Source of the DNA: Acidobacteriaceae bacterium
Lineage (GTDB): Bacteria > Acidobacteriota > Terriglobia > Terriglobales > Acidobacteriaceae
Assembly: GCA_003156235.1 (NCBI GenBank)
Contig: PMGP01000030.1
Location: forward strand, 1,477-16,537
Direction of reading: 5' to 3'
DNA: 15,061 nt
Positions within the stretch are counted from its first letter, which is position 1, and each line of letters begins with the position of its first letter. Below the pieces are notes generated by a model, which was given only the letters and a program-made list of their open reading frames with translations, ran no database searches and was not told the DNA's origin. Shown here in pieces: positions 13,651 to 15,061 of the stretch. A program made the translations under genes and the position numbers.

Positions 13651-14034
13651 ATGAAGAAGAAGCCTTCATACAAACCATCTGGTCAACCGATACGTTGTGC
13701 GATCTACGCCCGCACCGCGACTGTGAAAATATCCACGGAAGACAACTCCATCCGTCAACAGGTTGCCACGTGTGAGCGCTTCGCCAGAGAAAGAGGGTGG
13801 AGCGTTGGTGGGGATAGCATCTTTACCGATTCTGGACATTCCGGCCTAAACGTAAACTCAGCTCTTAAAGACCTGATGCGTAGCGCTGCCGGCAATCCGA
13901 AGCCGTTCGAAGTTCTGCTCTGCACGTCAATTGACAGAATTGCGCGGGACACTTGTCTTTTGATCAGATTCCAAAAGACCCTCAGAAAGTATGGCGTTGA
14001 AATTCGGATCGTGGAACTTGATACCCAGACGTGA
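13651..14034 (+). CDS. resolvase-domain protein with catalytic serine replaced by alanine
   Basis: 128 residues. The frame is open from 13552, but the ATG at 13651 has AGGAG five bases upstream and starts a proper resolvase fold. CAIYARTATVKISTEDNSIRQQ aligns with the YaRvSt...Qd motif of serine recombinases: Tyr19 and Arg21 are kept, but the nucleophile position is Ala23 (codon GCG, 13717-13719, one base from the serine codon TCG). FTDSGHSGLNVNSAL and TSIDRIARD (Arg96, Arg99) follow normally. The protein stops right after the last core strand (GVEIRIVELDTQT) and has no E-helix or DNA-binding domain. It therefore should not cleave DNA and may regulate the large recombinase by hetero-contacts, or be a decayed remnant. 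It follows the anti-sigma gene by 82 bases. Confidence 0.8.
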   Translation: MKKKPSYKPSGQPIRCAIYARTATVKISTEDNSIRQQVATCERFARERGWSVGGDSIFTDSGHSGLNVNSALKDLMRSAAGNPKPFEVLLCTSIDRIARDTCLLIRFQKTLRKYGVEIRIVELDTQT

Positions 14035-14326
14035 AACAAAGCATTCGAAATCAAGATGCAGGCGCGGGTCAAACTTTCGCAACACGCGCGCCGCAATGCA
14101 TGGATGCGGTCAGGCATTTTTATCGCACCGGGCGATATTAGACACCACCATCTTCGACATACTGGCATCTTCAAAATGCTACTTTGCCGTCTAGAAGCAG
14201 TGGCCCGGAGCGTCTGGCTCTCGGTGGTTGTCCTTTATGCAATCTGAAGTTCCGCCAGGTTTTTCTCAGCACCCAAGCCGCCCACCCTAAGCAGCCTGCG
14301 TAAAATATGAGCTGGAGGCAGCCTCG
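14035..14326. other. about 290 bases without a recognisable gene
   Basis: Short + frames (14056-14247 and overlapping) show no known pattern. The interval separates the island from the metabolic genes and probably holds the promoter of the next operon. I found no clear terminator, no repeat matching 9185 or 12659, and no tRNA. Confidence 0.55.
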
Positions 14327-14629
14327 ATGCTCATTGTCCATGTGCATGTACACGTCAAGCCCGAGTTGGTGGAAGAGTTCAGCCGAGCAACCATTGAAAA
14401 CGCCCGCGCCAGCGTGCAGGAGCCGGGCATTGCGCGCTTCGACGTGGTGCAGCAGCAAGACGATGCGACGCAGTTCGTGCTGATCGAAATCTACCGCGGT
14501 GCTGAAGCGTCGGTCGCGCATAAGCAGACCGCTCACTACGCAGCGTGGCGCGACGCGGTTGCCCCCATGATGGCCGAGCCGCGATCTAGCGTGAAATACA
14601 ACGCTGTCTTTCCCGATCCTCAAGACTGA
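14327..14629 (+). CDS. ABM-domain monooxygenase / quinol monooxygenase-like protein
   Basis: 100 residues, the normal length for a single antibiotic-biosynthesis-monooxygenase (ABM) domain of the YgiN/LsrG kind, a dimeric ferredoxin-like fold. Visible features: the first strand MLIVHVHVHVKPELVEEF, then ASVQEPGIARFDVVQQQDD, FVLIEIYRGAEASVAHKQTAHYAAWRDAV (with the conserved His and Trp region) and a final strand ending YNAVFPDP. GGAGG lies about eight bases before the ATG. The neighbouring iron alcohol dehydrogenase starts 14 bases after its stop, so they form an operon. The pair suggests processing of an oxidised small molecule, such as a quinone, lactone or aromatic-derived aldehyde. The reaction cannot be specified from sequence. 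Confidence 0.88.
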   Translation: MLIVHVHVHVKPELVEEFSRATIENARASVQEPGIARFDVVQQQDDATQFVLIEIYRGAEASVAHKQTAHYAAWRDAVAPMMAEPRSSVKYNAVFPDPQD

Positions 14630-14643
14630 ACAAGGCTGAAACC

Positions 14644-15061
14644 ATGCGCTTCGAATTTGCTACCGCAACACGCATCATCTTTGGCGAGGGCACTGCCGCC
14701 ACGCTGCCCGAACTGGTGCGCAGCTTCGGCACTCGACCATTCGTGGTCACCGGCGCTTCAAGCGAACGCGCCGCGTGGCTGGTCTCAGCATTCTCGGCGG
14801 AGAGCCTTGCCGTCCACGGCGAGCCGACGGTTGATCTGGTTCGCGACGGCGCACGGCGCGTGCGCGAAGCTGCTTGCGATGTCGTGGTTGCCGTGGGCGG
14901 CGGCAGCGCGATCGACGCCGGAAAGGCAATCTCCATCGTCGCAACCAATGGCGGCGAGCCGCTCGATTTCCTTGAAGTTGTGGGAAAAGGTCGCAACCTT
15001 TCAACCGCGCCGCTGCCCTTTATTGCGGTGCCCACCACCGCCGGGACCGGCAGCGAGGTCA
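14644..15061 (+). CDS. iron-containing alcohol dehydrogenase, N-terminal part (cut by window end)
   Basis: The frame runs from ATG at 14644 to the window edge, giving 139 codons of a protein that is normally about 350-400 residues. It starts MRFEFATATRIIFGEGTAATL, the usual first strand and FGEG turn of group III iron alcohol dehydrogenases. It has the cofactor-binding motif VVAVGGGSAIDAGKA (81-95) and PTTAGTGSEV (130-139). The iron ligands (Asp and three His) lie further downstream and cannot be checked. The family reduces or oxidises small alcohols or maleylacetate with NAD(P)H. Only a weak AAGG precedes the start; coupling with the ABM gene 14 bases upstream likely supports translation. 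Confidence 0.92.
   Translation, partial: MRFEFATATRIIFGEGTAATLPELVRSFGTRPFVVTGASSERAAWLVSAFSAESLAVHGEPTVDLVRDGARRVREAACDVVVAVGGGSAIDAGKAISIVATNGGEPLDFLEVVGKGRNLSTAPLPFIAVPTTAGTGSEV

Larger units (their letters stand above)
9185..14034 (+). mobile_element. putative recombinase / twin ParB / ECF-sigma island
   Basis: Six + strand genes lie close together: large serine recombinase, two ParB-like proteins, ECF sigma factor, anti-sigma factor, resolvase-fold protein. The first three are bracketed by the direct repeat at 9185 and 12659. The segment separates gene-poor and remnant-bearing DNA from metabolic genes. I see no transposase, integrase att pair with a tRNA, ParA, replication initiator or phage structural gene. 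The outer boundaries are not determined, and mobility is inferred from the recombinase and the repeats. Confidence 0.45.

Noticed and set aside
1..15061. CRISPR arrays, tRNA or rRNA genes
   Set aside because: No regularly spaced repeats and no tRNA- or rRNA-like sequences were seen on either strand.

Overview
The window looks like a chromosomal stretch of a moderately GC-rich, free-living soil-type bacterium. The gene families (PGN_0703-type nuclease, DUF5615 toxin-like protein, many aldehyde/alcohol redox enzymes) and the compact GC-rich intergenic hairpins remind me of Acidobacteriota (Terriglobia). That placement is an inference from memory; there is no rRNA or other marker gene here.

Left part (1-6958) is a redox and detoxification neighbourhood. 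It holds the C-terminal end of a TetR regulator, a zinc alcohol dehydrogenase (- strand), a broken gene in which the start of a succinate-semialdehyde dehydrogenase is joined out of frame to the end of a different zinc alcohol dehydrogenase, an SDR-type NAD(P)-binding protein, and a divergently transcribed aldo/keto reductase. A three-gene - strand set follows: a small membrane protein, a Tat-exported Acg-like nitroreductase and a membrane-anchored DUF6544-like protein.

Middle part (6959-9311) is accessory DNA: a PD-(D/E)XK nuclease of the PGN_0703 type, a DUF5615 (PIN-like) remnant without its N-terminus, and about 550 bases without a convincing gene.

Right part (9185-14034) is the most unusual segment. 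A large serine recombinase without zinc-ribbon cysteines overlaps a ParB-like gene by 4 bases, and a second, RepB-type ParB-like gene follows 11 bases later; there is no ParA. These three genes are bracketed by two copies of a 29-base direct repeat (9185-9213 and 12659-12687; 22/29 identical, 15/17 in the core). Immediately after come an ECF sigma factor, an overlapping zinc-motif anti-sigma factor whose 3' end carries a 35-base near-perfect palindrome, and a 128-residue resolvase-fold protein whose catalytic serine is replaced by alanine. I infer that this is a recombinase/ParB module coupled to an ECF switch, possibly mobile. I know of no described function for this six-gene combination.

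The end (14327-15061) returns to metabolism with an ABM-domain monooxygenase and an iron-containing alcohol dehydrogenase cut by the window edge. The island therefore sits between redox genes.
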